The position numbers and the translations under genes are program-made. Under the pieces are notes generated by a model that made no database searches, was not told the origin of the DNA, and worked only from the letters and a program-made list of their open reading frames with translations. From an uncultured Bryobacteraceae bacterium (GTDB lineage Bacteria; Acidobacteriota; Terriglobia; Bryobacterales; Bryobacteraceae), in contig CALDSU010000002.1 of the NCBI GenBank assembly GCA_937924525.1, positions 1 through 64,000 on the forward strand: a stretch of 64,000 bases of DNA, given 5' to 3'. Within the stretch, counting starts at the first letter, position 1, and every line of letters begins with the position of its first letter. Positions 41,426 through 50,091 of this stretch are shown here, in pieces.

Positions 41426-43795
41426 ATGACATCCCTCATGACCAGCAGCGATCAGGGACCAGCCGCGCGCCTGCCGCGGCCGGGAGAGACGTTCGCGAAC
41501 CGGTACGAGATTCTGGCCGAGCTCGGCGCCGGCGGCATGAGCGTGGTGTTTCAGGCCCGGGACCGGCTGACGGGGGAAATCCTCGCCTTGAAGGTCATTC
41601 AACCGGGCGTGGCCAAAGAACCGAAGCTGATCGAAAAGTTCAAGCAGGAACTGCTGCTGGCCCGGCGGATGACGCACCCGAACGTGGTGCGGATCCACGA
41701 TTTGGGCGATGCCGGTCCGCTGTTTTACATTTCAATGGAGTTCATCGAGGGCGAGACGGTGGCGGGCCGCATCGCGCAGCGAGGCCCATACCGGTTGGAG
41801 GACTTCTGGCCGGTGTTCCGGCAGTTCGGTGAGGCGCTCGGGTATATCCACTCCCGCCAGGTGGTCCACCGCGACATCAAGCCTCTGAACCTGATGATCG
41901 GTCGGGACGGTACGGTCAAGCTGATGGATTTCGGCATCTCCCGCGACCTGTCTTCCGACCGGACCGTGGGGGTGCTGATGGGGACGCCGGCGTACATGGC
42001 GCCGGAGGTCCTGGCCGGACAGCCGGCTACGCCGCAGTCAGACCTCTATTCGGCGGGTGTGCTCTGCTACGAAATGCTGACCGGACGCAAACCGGTTCCC
42101 GGGCAGGCGGAACCTCTAGGCGAGCCGGTCCCGGGTTCGCTGGATCGGGCCATCCGGCGGTGTCTGGAGCTGGACCCGGCGAGGCGGCCGGCATCGGTCG
42201 CCGAGCTGCTGGAGTTGGCGGGTGGACCCCATGCGCGTGCTGCCGAGCCAGGGGAAAGGTTTGCTTCTCTGATGGGGGACGAGCCGGCGGACCTCAGCCA
42301 AGTGATGCCGCGCTTTCTCGGACTGCTCGAGTGGCTGATCGCCAACCGGGAGCGAAGAATGCTGATGGCGCCCCTGACCCCCGCCACGATTCGCATCCGG
42401 GAGGGTCGGGTCGACGTGGAGATGCTGGCGGCGGACGGGTCGACCGACGGCGCGGAGTTGGGAGAGCCGAAATACAGCGCGCCGGAGTCCTTCCAGGACG
42501 GACCCGCGAAGGTGGAGATCGCGGATCTCTACGTGATCGGTTTCCTGCTTTACGAGTGCCTCTTGGGCCGTAAGCGGTTCCGGGCCGAGTTCGCCGGGGT
42601 GCTTCAGGAAGGCGGAGACCTGGCGTGGATGCGCTGGCACGGGGAGACGGGCCGCGAGGCCCGGCCGCTCGACGAAGTGCTCCCGCTCTGGCCGCGGCAT
42701 TTGTCCGCGACGCTCGGGCGGATGATGCGGAAGAATCCGGCCGAGCGTTTGCAATCTTATGAGGAAGCGCTGGCGGAACTGAAGCGCATCTGGCAACCGG
42801 GGACGCTGCTGATCGAACCGTCCCCGGTGACCGCGCCTCAGCCCGCCACTCCGCCGGTGCGGCGGCCGACCCCCTGGGTCTGGCTGATCGTTTCACCGGC
42901 GGTGGCCGTGCTGGCAGGGATCGGGCTGTGGTGGTGGTGGCAGTCCTCGTCGCGGGATACTGGCCGGGGCGGTGCGGCAGTCAATCAGAAAGAGGCGCCG
43001 CCTCCCCCCTTGCCCGAGCAAATTGAGACGCCCACCGGCGTGATGAGGCTGGTGCCGGCGGGGGCCTTCGTGATGGGCGCTGAGCAAGGGCGCCTGGAGG
43101 TGAGCGGCCGGCGGCGGTTGGAGACCGAAGCACCTCCGCGCCTGGTGGATCTCCCGGCGTTCTACATCGATCAGCTCGAAGTCAGTAACGCCGAGTATCT
43201 GAAGTTTTGCGAGGCGGCGGGCCGGCCGCCGCCCGGGCCTAACCGTACGATTACCTCCGATTATCTGAAAGATCCGGCCTTGCCGGTGACGGGCGTCACC
43301 TGGGCCGATGCGGCGGCCTATTGCGCGTGGGCCGGGAAACGATTGCCCACCGAAGCCGAATGGGAGAAGGCTGCCCGCGGGAACGACGGCAGGCGATTCC
43401 CTTGGGGCGATGAGCCGGAAGTCGGGCGCGCCCGGTGGGAAGAAAACACGCCCGACCGGATGCCTCGCGCCGTGGGGAACCAAACCGGCGACCGGTCACC
43501 TTATGGAGTATTAGATCTTTCGGGAAACCTGCCCGAATGGGTGGCGGATGACTTTGCACTTTACTCTGGCAACCCGGGCGTGCTGTTTGATGAGCTGCGG
43601 GGGAAGAAAGTGGTGAGGGGGGGAGGTTCTTTCCTGCCGGGCGTGTTCAATGCGGCCCGGATCGAATCCGGCTACGGCCGCACCACCGCCAGGGATTCGG
43701 CTTTTCCGGAGGGGAAGCCGGGCAAGGTGCTTCCGATTGGCTTCCGCTGCGCCGCCGCAATCGAGGGCGCGCTGAAAATTCAGTTGAAACGTTAG
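41426..43795 (+). CDS. membrane Ser/Thr protein kinase with second degenerate kinase lobe and extracytoplasmic FGE-sulfatase (SUMF1) domain
   Basis: Residues 27-290 form a Hanks-type kinase: glycine loop L-G-A-G-G-M-S-V-V-F, K56, catalytic H-R-D150-I-K-P-L-N, D168-F-G and an A-P-E motif. Residues ~300-455 resemble a second kinase C-lobe (P-K-Y-S-A-P-E-S, D-L-Y-V-I-G-F-L-L-Y-E-C-L-L-G) without an N-lobe or H-R-D. A transmembrane segment lies at ~483-505. Residues ~530-785 are a formylglycine-generating-enzyme-like domain (R-L-P-T-E-A-E-W-E-K-A-A-R-G; F-P-W-G-D; R-G-G-S-F; I-G-F-R-C). The kinase side is cytoplasmic. It sits directly before a type III secretion locus whose SctQ carries an FHA domain. 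Confidence 0.92.
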   Translation: MTSLMTSSDQGPAARLPRPGETFANRYEILAELGAGGMSVVFQARDRLTGEILALKVIQPGVAKEPKLIEKFKQELLLARRMTHPNVVRIHDLGDAGPLFYISMEFIEGETVAGRIAQRGPYRLEDFWPVFRQFGEALGYIHSRQVVHRDIKPLNLMIGRDGTVKLMDFGISRDLSSDRTVGVLMGTPAYMAPEVLAGQPATPQSDLYSAGVLCYEMLTGRKPVPGQAEPLGEPVPGSLDRAIRRCLELDPARRPASVAELLELAGGPHARAAEPGERFASLMGDEPADLSQVMPRFLGLLEWLIANRERRMLMAPLTPATIRIREGRVDVEMLAADGSTDGAELGEPKYSAPESFQDGPAKVEIADLYVIGFLLYECLLGRKRFRAEFAGVLQEGGDLAWMRWHGETGREARPLDEVLPLWPRHLSATLGRMMRKNPAERLQSYEEALAELKRIWQPGTLLIEPSPVTAPQPATPPVRRPTPWVWLIVSPAVAVLAGIGLWWWWQSSSRDTGRGGAAVNQKEAPPPPLPEQIETPTGVMRLVPAGAFVMGAEQGRLEVSGRRRLETEAPPRLVDLPAFYIDQLEVSNAEYLKFCEAAGRPPPGPNRTITSDYLKDPALPVTGVTWADAAAYCAWAGKRLPTEAEWEKAARGNDGRRFPWGDEPEVGRARWEENTPDRMPRAVGNQTGDRSPYGVLDLSGNLPEWVADDFALYSGNPGVLFDELRGKKVVRGGGSFLPGVFNAARIESGYGRTTARDSAFPEGKPGKVLPIGFRCAAAIEGALKIQLKR

Positions 43796-43936
43796 AAACG
43801 ATTGGTGCACAATTCTAGAGGCTGGCTGCACACGGAATGGAGCGGCTTCCCCTAGGCCAGCCTGGATGTCGCGGAGGACTCCAGGGTCTCATGACTCATT
43901 ACTCCAGGGCCTTGTTGCGAAAAGGATCAAACTCCT

Positions 43937-44623
43937 ATGGGAAGCGTGCCAAAGCCCAATACGGGCAATCTTGTCGATAGCTTTCGCCCGTATGCCCACG
44001 CGCTTGCCGCCGAGATCCTGCGGAAGCTCCCTCCTAGTGTAGAGAAGGATGACGTGGTAGGCGCGGCCGAACTCGGCCTGGTAGAGGCGGCGGCGGCCTT
44101 TGACCCCTCGCGCGGCGTCCTGTTCAAGACCTTTGCCTACTATCGGATCCGTGGCGCGGTGTACGACGCCTTGCGAAAAATGGGCTGGTTTTCCAAACCG
44201 CTGTACGACCAGATCAAATTCGAAATGGCGGCCAACGAGTATATGAAGGACTACTCGACCGCGCCGCCCGCGGGCGGAGGGCCCGGCGAGGACTTGCAGG
44301 ACTTGCAAAACCTCACCGGAACCATCGTCAGTTGCTACCTGCTGTCGCTGGACGAGATGACCGGAGAATTGGCGGACAGTTCCGGGGCGACGCCGGAATC
44401 CCTGTACGCGCAGCAAGAGGAACGGCAGCGGCTGCGCGAGGCGATCACCCACCTGCCGGACAAGAACCGGCAAGTGCTGGAGGGCTACTACTTTCAGAAC
44501 CTGAGGCTGGAGGAGATCGGACAGCAGCTGGGCCTGTCGAAATCGTGGGTGTGCCGGGTGCACGCCAAGAGCCTGGAAATGCTCCGCGGATTGATGATTG
44601 CCGAGCCGGCGGCGGCGCGGTAG
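43937..44623 (+). CDS. FliA/WhiG-like RNA polymerase sigma factor
   Basis: The 228-residue protein has sigma-70 region 2 (D-D-V-V-G-A-A-E-L-G-L-V-E-A, F-K-T-F-A-Y-Y-R-I-R-G-A-V-Y-D-A-L-R), a weak region 3, and region 4 with E-E-I-G-Q-Q-L-G-L-S-K-S-W-V-C-R-V-H-A-K. The R-I-R-G-A motif is diagnostic of the sigma-28 (FliA) class. It is the first gene of the type III secretion cluster and may transcribe it. No FlgM-like anti-sigma factor is visible. It lies 141 nt after the kinase gene. Confidence 0.92.
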   Translation: MGSVPKPNTGNLVDSFRPYAHALAAEILRKLPPSVEKDDVVGAAELGLVEAAAAFDPSRGVLFKTFAYYRIRGAVYDALRKMGWFSKPLYDQIKFEMAANEYMKDYSTAPPAGGGPGEDLQDLQNLTGTIVSCYLLSLDEMTGELADSSGATPESLYAQQEERQRLREAITHLPDKNRQVLEGYYFQNLRLEEIGQQLGLSKSWVCRVHAKSLEMLRGLMIAEPAAAR

Positions 44624-44661
44624 GCAACTTTGCCGCCGGAGCCGCGATAACGAGGATACGT

Positions 44662-45198
44662 ATGGCGAACCCGATCATCAACAAGACCGTCACGCAGGCC
44701 GCGCTGCCCAAACAGGAGCTCCCGCAGGCGGAGATCCAGAAGGCCGGCGAGAGCAAGTTTGATCAGATTCGCGCGCGGATGCAGGAGGCCAGCGTCCAGA
44801 TGCCGCCGGAGGTGACACAGATCTCCGCCGAGCAGAAGCGGCTGCTTGAAAGCAATCTCCGGAAGCAGCTGGCAGTGAACCGCCCTGACCAGATCACCAG
44901 GCAAATCTCCCAGGAACTCGGCCAAACGCGCAATTCCATCCACGAGCTGCAACACAAGGTAAACGCCCTGCCGAAGGCGGCCGAGTTTGACCCGGTGCGC
45001 AACCGGCTGCAGAGCATCGAGGCGCAGTACGCCAAGTCCGAGGAACTGATGAAGGGGTTGAGCGGGGTCAAGGATCCCCGCGCCCTGCTGCAAATGCAGA
45101 TGCAGATGCTCCAGTTGTCGCAGAACGTGGAGATTGTCGGCAAGGTAGTGGAACAAGTCAACACCGGCGTCAAGTCGATCCTGCAAACTCAGGTCTAA
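44662..45198 (+). CDS. sctI: type III secretion inner-rod-like protein (SctI)
   Basis: This 178-residue protein is helical and Gln/Lys-rich. Its C-terminal 35 residues (L-L-Q-M-Q-M-Q-M-L-Q-L-S-Q-N-V-E-I-V-G-K-V and V-K-S-I-L-Q-T-Q) match the pattern of type III inner-rod proteins, which end in a short amphipathic helix with a conserved Q. Its position immediately upstream of sctJ mirrors yscI-yscJ. The N-terminal half is not recognised and may be an extension. GAGG precedes the ATG at 44662. Confidence 0.68.
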   Translation: MANPIINKTVTQAALPKQELPQAEIQKAGESKFDQIRARMQEASVQMPPEVTQISAEQKRLLESNLRKQLAVNRPDQITRQISQELGQTRNSIHELQHKVNALPKAAEFDPVRNRLQSIEAQYAKSEELMKGLSGVKDPRALLQMQMQMLQLSQNVEIVGKVVEQVNTGVKSILQTQV

Positions 45199-45239
45199 CC
45201 GGCGCGGGCATTTCCGGAGATAATTGGACTCGGGGAACG

Positions 45240-46058
45240 TTGGCCAGAACAAAGCCCATGCGCGCACATTGGATACTGTTGCCGCTGCTGCTGCTGACAG
45301 CGGGGTGCAGCAAGCCGCACTTGCAGGGGGGACTGTCCGAACAGGACGCCCAGGAGATTGTGGTCGTTCTCAAGGAGAACGGTCTGGATGCCGTGCTCGA
45401 ACGTGAAGCCGGGGAATCGAAAGAGGGCCCCAAGTTCGCGGTCAAGGTCAAGGGCGGCGACCAGAACCTAGTGCTCGCCTGGCGGGTGCTGCGGGAGAAC
45501 GGACTGCCGCGCGAGAAAGAGAAAGGCTTGGCGGACGTGTTCGCCGGCGGCGGCATGATCCCGACCGCGGCGGAGGAGAAGGCGCGGTTGCTGGTCGGGC
45601 TGGCGGGTGAAATCAGCCGTACGTTGCGTTCCCTGGAGGGCGTGGCGGACGCGCGGGTGCACGTCGTTTTGCCCGAGAACAGCCCGCTGCTGGAACGCAG
45701 CCAGTGGAAGCCGACCACGGCATCGGTCCTGCTGAAGCACACCAGTCCCCAGCCCCCTCTCACCGAAGCGCAGGTAAAAGCGCTGGTGGCTAAGGGAGTG
45801 GAGGGCCTGGAGGCGGACCAGGTAGCCGTGGTGTTCAAGAAGGTCGAGATTAAACCCCAGCCGCCGAGGGATGTGGCGTGGTACCTGGGGAACCAGGAAA
45901 TCCTGATTGCGGCCCTGACGCTGCTGGCGCTGACCAGCCTGACTTCGCTGGCGCTGGTGGCGCGGGCCCGCCTGTTGCGCGCCAAGGTGGAAGCGCTCGA
46001 GCGGAGGTTGGAAAGCGCCACGATGGCGCGCTCGTCCGCGCCGACGAGCGCGTCCTGA
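45240..46058 (+). CDS. sctJ: type III secretion basal-body lipoprotein SctJ (YscJ/PrgK)
   Basis: The protein (272 residues from TTG 45240; 266 from ATG 45258) has a lipobox L-L-T-A-G-C. Two ring-building domains of the YscJ/FliF family follow: an L-S-E-Q-D-A-Q-E-I-V-V-V-L-K-E-N-G repeat and V-A-D-A-R-V-H-V-V-L-P-E. One transmembrane helix near residues 215-240 and a short basic tail complete it. The lipoprotein signal and the lack of the large FliF periplasmic insert and FliG-binding tail mark it as a non-flagellar SctJ. It forms the inner-membrane ring of the injectisome. Confidence 0.9.
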   Translation: MARTKPMRAHWILLPLLLLTAGCSKPHLQGGLSEQDAQEIVVVLKENGLDAVLEREAGESKEGPKFAVKVKGGDQNLVLAWRVLRENGLPREKEKGLADVFAGGGMIPTAAEEKARLLVGLAGEISRTLRSLEGVADARVHVVLPENSPLLERSQWKPTTASVLLKHTSPQPPLTEAQVKALVAKGVEGLEADQVAVVFKKVEIKPQPPRDVAWYLGNQEILIAALTLLALTSLTSLALVARARLLRAKVEALERRLESATMARSSAPTSAS

Positions 46059-46064
46059 GGTTCC

Positions 46065-46358
46065 ATGCATCTGCGGGCTTTCTGCTATTTCGGAATCGTG
46101 AAAGCCCCAGCGCGGCTGGAGCAGACGCTGCGGCTGCTGCCGGAGGCCGACCGGGAAGCCTGCACGGATTTGATCAAAGGTCTGGCGGGAATGGCGCCTC
46201 CCCAAGTGTGCGCCCGCTGGGAGAAAGAAAGGGCGGAGGAGCGGGCGGCGCTCGAGACCGCAGCACAGAAGCGTGTCGGGGGCCGGTTGTGCGCGATGCC
46301 GGGCCGCGTACGGACGCTCCTGCTGCGGCGGGCCCGCTGGCAGTCCCAGGAGTCCTAA
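46065..46358 (+). CDS. small protein at the SctK position of the T3SS locus
   Basis: This 97-residue protein begins M-H-L-R-A-F-C-Y-F-G-I-V. It has an Arg/Glu-rich helical centre and a basic C-terminus. It starts 6 nt after sctJ and its stop abuts the sctL start, so it is in the operon. In canonical loci this slot is occupied by sctK (a sorting-platform protein), but I see no convincing sequence match, and it is shorter than typical SctK. It is named by position only. Confidence 0.65.
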   Translation: MHLRAFCYFGIVKAPARLEQTLRLLPEADREACTDLIKGLAGMAPPQVCARWEKERAEERAALETAAQKRVGGRLCAMPGRVRTLLLRRARWQSQES

Positions 46359-46985
46359 ATGGACGAGAAGATCATCAAGGCGGGCAATCCCATGGCGCTT
46401 CCGCTGGGCAGTGGCCGCGTGGTGAAAAAGGAAGTTTACTCGGCTTCCCGGGAAGCCGAGGAGATCGTCGAGCGGGCCCGGGAGGAGGCGGAGGCGATCC
46501 GCCGGGACGCGGCTGCGGAAGCCGCCCGCATCAAGTCCGCCGCGCAGGAAGAAGGATACGCCGCCGGGCTGGCGCAATGGAACGAGACCGTCGCCGGCGC
46601 GCTCGCCGCCCGCGAGGAGTTCCTCCGCGAATCCGAGCGCGAAGTGGTTCGGCTGGCGGTGCGCATCGCCGAGAAGATCATTGGCGAGCGCTTGGCCGCC
46701 GAGCCGGACACCATGGTGGGCATCGTGCGGGAGGCGCTGAAAAGCGTCCATCGCGAGCGGAGCCTGGTGATCCGGGTGCATACCCAGTCCGTGGACTTGG
46801 TCAAGCAGCGCCTGCGCGAACTGGCCGATTCTTTGGGAGGTTCGCGCCAGATCCAGGTGGCCGGATCGCCGGACGTGCCGCCGGGCGGGTGCTTGGTGGA
46901 AAGCGAGTTGGGCAAGATCGACGCGCGGCTGGAAACCCAACTGCGCGTGCTCGAGGAATTGTTGTTGCGGGCAGGCAAACCATGA
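46359..46985 (+). CDS. sctL: type III secretion stator/ATPase regulator SctL (FliH/YscL)
   Basis: The 208-residue protein contains the Ala/Glu-rich coiled-coil N-half typical of FliH/SctL (E-E-I-V-E-R-A-R-E-E-A-E-A-I-R-R-D). The C-terminal V-type-ATPase-E-like domain has V-R-L-A-V-R-I-A-E-K-I-I-G-E-R, E-A-L-K-S-V and G-G-C-L-V-E-S. It links the ATPase SctN to the cytoplasmic ring protein SctQ. Its stop overlaps the sctN start by 4 nt. Confidence 0.9.
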   Translation: MDEKIIKAGNPMALPLGSGRVVKKEVYSASREAEEIVERAREEAEAIRRDAAAEAARIKSAAQEEGYAAGLAQWNETVAGALAAREEFLRESEREVVRLAVRIAEKIIGERLAAEPDTMVGIVREALKSVHRERSLVIRVHTQSVDLVKQRLRELADSLGGSRQIQVAGSPDVPPGGCLVESELGKIDARLETQLRVLEELLLRAGKP

Positions 46986-48325
46986 GCGCGGGCCGCGTAC
47001 TGGATTTCGGCAAGTACTTCGAACAGATCGACCGCGCCGTCCCTGTCGAGGTGAAGGGGCGGGTGAAGGAAGTGGTCGGCCTGGTGGTGCGCGCCTCCAT
47101 CCCGGAGGCGTTCATCGGCGAATTGTGCCTGATTTACAACTCGCGTTCGCAGGTGCCGCTGAAAGCCGAAGTGGTGGGGTTTCAGGACGGCGACGTGCTG
47201 CTGATGCCGCTCGGGGACCTGGTCAACATCGGGCCGCAGAGTGAAGTCGCGCCGACCGGCAACTACCTGACTGTGAAAGTGGGAGATGGTCTGTTGGGCC
47301 GGGTGCTGGACGGGCTGGGCGAGCCGATGGACGCGGAGTTCAAGGGGCCGCTGGCCTGCACGGAAGAGTACCCGGTCTACGGCCATCCGCCGGATCCGCT
47401 GCGCCGCCGCCGGGTGACGCAGCGCATCTCCATCGGCGTCCGGGCGATCGATTCGCTGCTGGCTTGCGGCGAAGGCCAACGCATCGGTCTGTTCGCCGCC
47501 GCCGGCGTGGGCAAGAGCACCCTGCTCGGCATGATCGCCCGCAACACGGAAGCCGAAGTCAACGTGATCGTGCTGGTGGGCGAGCGCGGCCGCGAGGTGC
47601 GGGATTTCCTGGAGCACGACCTGGGGCCGGAGGGCGTCAAGCGCTCAGTGATCGTCTGCGCCACCTCCGACAAGCCTTCCCTGGTCCGGCTGAAGGCCGC
47701 GTACGTGGGTACCGCCCTTGCCGAGTATTTCCGGAATCGGGGCCTGCGTGTGATGCTCATGATGGACTCGGTCACCCGGTTCGCCCGCGCCCAGCGCGAG
47801 ATCGGGCTGGCCTGCGGCGAACCGCCGGCGCGCGCCGGATACACGCCGTCGGTGTTCGCCGAGCTGCCCAAGCTGCTGGAACGGGCGGGGAACTCGGACC
47901 GCGGGTCGATCACCGCGTTTTATACCGTGCTGGTGGCGGGCGACGACATGAACGAGCCCGTCGCCGACGAAGTACGCTCGATTCTCGACGGGCATATCAT
48001 CCTGTCGCGGGACATGGCCGCCCGCAACCACTACCCGGCCATCAGCGTGCTCGACAGTGTCAGCCGCGTGATGGGCGCGGTGTCGGATCCGGACCACCTC
48101 CGCGCGGCGGGCCGCCTGCGCGAGGTTCTGGCCACCTACGAAAAACAGAAGGATCTCATTCTGTTGGGCGCCTACCAGAAAGGATCCGATCCCCGAGTGG
48201 ATTACGCGATGGCGATGATCGACAAGTGCGAGGGGTTTCTGAAACAGGCCACCAACGAGAAAATGGACGCCGCTGAAACCATCGCCCGCCTGAAACAGTT
48301 GTTCCCCGAAAAGCCCGGACGCTAA
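46982..48325 (+). CDS. sctN: type III secretion ATPase SctN (FliI/YscN)
   Basis: The 447-residue protein is an F1-like rotary ATPase: Walker A in A-A-A-G-V-G-K-S-T near residues 171-178, Walker B in V-M-L-M-M-D-S-V-T-R-F-A near 256, and G-E-R-G-R-E-V. The diagnostic G-E-P-P-A-R-x-G-Y-x-P-S-V-F follows. It unfolds and delivers substrates at the export gate in the cytoplasm. The ATG at 46982 overlaps sctL by 4 nt; the open frame extends upstream without similarity. Sequence alone does not strictly separate flagellar from injectisome ATPases; context does. Confidence 0.96.
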   Translation: MSAGRVLDFGKYFEQIDRAVPVEVKGRVKEVVGLVVRASIPEAFIGELCLIYNSRSQVPLKAEVVGFQDGDVLLMPLGDLVNIGPQSEVAPTGNYLTVKVGDGLLGRVLDGLGEPMDAEFKGPLACTEEYPVYGHPPDPLRRRRVTQRISIGVRAIDSLLACGEGQRIGLFAAAGVGKSTLLGMIARNTEAEVNVIVLVGERGREVRDFLEHDLGPEGVKRSVIVCATSDKPSLVRLKAAYVGTALAEYFRNRGLRVMLMMDSVTRFARAQREIGLACGEPPARAGYTPSVFAELPKLLERAGNSDRGSITAFYTVLVAGDDMNEPVADEVRSILDGHIILSRDMAARNHYPAISVLDSVSRVMGAVSDPDHLRAAGRLREVLATYEKQKDLILLGAYQKGSDPRVDYAMAMIDKCEGFLKQATNEKMDAAETIARLKQLFPEKPGR

Positions 48326-48328
48326 CCG

Positions 48329-48826
48329 ATGGCGAAATTTCGTTTCCGTCTCCAGCCACTTTTGGACAGCCTGCTCGATAAAAAGGAGCAGGCGGCCAAA
48401 GCGCTGGCGGAACGGCGCAAGGAACTGCTTGCGGAGCAGCAGATGCTGGAGCAGATGAAACAGCGCGTGCAGGAACTGGCGGCCAAGCGGGAGGATTTGC
48501 GGCGCAGGGTGCTGGAAACGGCGCCGGGCGAGCAATTAACCGGCAGCCTGATTCAGCGCCGGCGGGATTACCTGGAGGTGCTGAAGCAGGACCTGGACAC
48601 CGCGCGCGACGGCGTCTTTTCGCAAAAACTGGCGGTTGAGGAGGCCGAGGAGCGGGTGGCGCACGCCCAAGCCGCCCTGTTGCAGGCGCAGCGCGATGTC
48701 GAGGTCTTGAACAAATACCGGGAGCGTCTTGAGCAGCGGCATCGCCGGGAGATCGAGCGCCAGGAAGAACTGGAGCAGGACGAAATCGGCAGCATGTTGT
48801 TTATGACCCGGAGGCGAACGTCATGA
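48329..48826 (+). CDS. sctO: type III secretion central-stalk protein SctO (FliJ-like)
   Basis: This 165-residue protein is a long two-helix coiled coil (Q-P-L-L-D-S-L-L-D-K-K-E-Q-A-A-K-A-L-A at the start, then a second Gln/Arg/Glu-rich helix). That is the fold of FliJ/SctO, which inserts in the SctN hexamer and contacts SctV. It begins 3 nt after sctN and overlaps sctP by 4 nt. The assignment combines fold-like pattern, length and conserved position. Confidence 0.84.
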   Translation: MAKFRFRLQPLLDSLLDKKEQAAKALAERRKELLAEQQMLEQMKQRVQELAAKREDLRRRVLETAPGEQLTGSLIQRRRDYLEVLKQDLDTARDGVFSQKLAVEEAEERVAHAQAALLQAQRDVEVLNKYRERLEQRHRREIERQEELEQDEIGSMLFMTRRRTS

Positions 48827-50091
48827 AAGTGCAATCCCAGCAGCCGGCGGCCCCCACCGGTTCGGCTCCCGCACCCGAGGCTCGGCAGGACACGCCGTCC
48901 ACGAGTTTCTCTGAGGTGATGGCGCGGAAGAACCAACCCGAAGGGCAAGCGGAACGGGGAATGGACCAGCCGCCGCCCGGCGAACCGGCCCCCGCGCCGC
49001 TTCCGAGCGGAACGCAGACGCCGGGTGGCGAAACACCCGTGGCGCCCTACGCCGCTTCGCCGGATGTTGAACGGGGAGCTCTTCCTCCGAAGGCTTCGGG
49101 CCTGCCCGTCGAGGTCCCCTTTCCGCACGCGGACGCCAATCCGCTGGGCGGCGGAGCGCCCCTGGCCGAGCAACCGGTCCCTGGGGAGTGGTCTCCTCCC
49201 GAAGAAGGCGCGGTCTTTCCGGAGATCCCCGCGCATCCGGAGTCGGAGCTCGCGCCTCCCGGCGAGTTCCCTTTGCCCGTACCCGGCCAGACCGCGCCGG
49301 TCGAGAAAGCAAAACTGCCATTTCCTTTGCCCCCTGGGAGCAACGAGCCCGGCGTCCGCTTTCAGGTCCCTGGTGAGACGCAGAAACTACCTCGCGAACC
49401 CGGTCAGATGCCTGCGGAGGGCACGCCGCCCGACCTCGGCCCCGCAAAGCCCGGCAAACCTCAGGAGGCGCCGCGGTTTGGAGGAATCGAGGCTCGGGAT
49501 ACGGGCAAGGCATCGGGCGAAGTGGCGGAAGAAGATTGGGACTTGGACGAACGGGCCGAGGATCAGCCCGCGACGGCCGGCACGCCGGCGCCCATCTTTC
49601 AACTGAAGACGGAAGCGCCCGCCGCCGCGCAACCCGTCGAGGCGCCCCGGCCCCTGCAGGATTTGCAAAAGATTCGGGCGCTGGTGCAGGAAGTCCGGCT
49701 GGCGTCCTCCCCGTCGGGCGACAAAATGCAGATGGACGTTACGCTGAACTCCCAAACGCTGGACGGGCTCCAGATCCGCATCGAGCGCGAGGACGGGCGG
49801 ATGAGCATCCAGTTCGCCACGCGGAACGACGAAGTCGCCCAACTGCTGACGCGTAACATGCAGAACCTTCAGCAGTCGTTGGCGGCGCACGGTTTGCGGG
49901 TGGCCAACCTGCAAGTGGTGAATCCCCTGGCCCAGGCGCAAGCGGCGCCGCAGCAGTTCGCCATGCGCACCGGGGAGGCCGGGCGCTCGGAAAGCGGGCG
50001 GCAGGATGCCTCTGACCGGCAAGGCCGGGGAGGCGGACAGGGACAGGGCCAAGGCCAAGGGCAGGACGGCAGGCGTAGAGGACGTCAGTAA
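48823..50091 (+). CDS. sctP: type III secretion needle-length/substrate-switch protein SctP (FliK-like)
   Basis: The 422-residue protein has a ~270-residue Pro/Glu/Ala-rich, low-complexity N-terminal region and a C-terminal FliK/Flg_hook-like domain. That domain reads V-R-L-A-S-S-P-S-G-D-K-M-Q-M-D-V-T-L-N, L-D-G-L-Q-I-R-I-E and L-L-T-R-N-M-Q-N-L-Q-Q-S-L-A-A-H-G-L. A Gly/Gln/Asp-rich tail follows. Such proteins act as molecular rulers and trigger the SctU specificity switch. It overlaps sctO and sctQ. Confidence 0.86.
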   Translation: MKVQSQQPAAPTGSAPAPEARQDTPSTSFSEVMARKNQPEGQAERGMDQPPPGEPAPAPLPSGTQTPGGETPVAPYAASPDVERGALPPKASGLPVEVPFPHADANPLGGGAPLAEQPVPGEWSPPEEGAVFPEIPAHPESELAPPGEFPLPVPGQTAPVEKAKLPFPLPPGSNEPGVRFQVPGETQKLPREPGQMPAEGTPPDLGPAKPGKPQEAPRFGGIEARDTGKASGEVAEEDWDLDERAEDQPATAGTPAPIFQLKTEAPAAAQPVEAPRPLQDLQKIRALVQEVRLASSPSGDKMQMDVTLNSQTLDGLQIRIEREDGRMSIQFATRNDEVAQLLTRNMQNLQQSLAAHGLRVANLQVVNPLAQAQAAPQQFAMRTGEAGRSESGRQDASDRQGRGGGQGQGQGQGQDGRRRGRQ

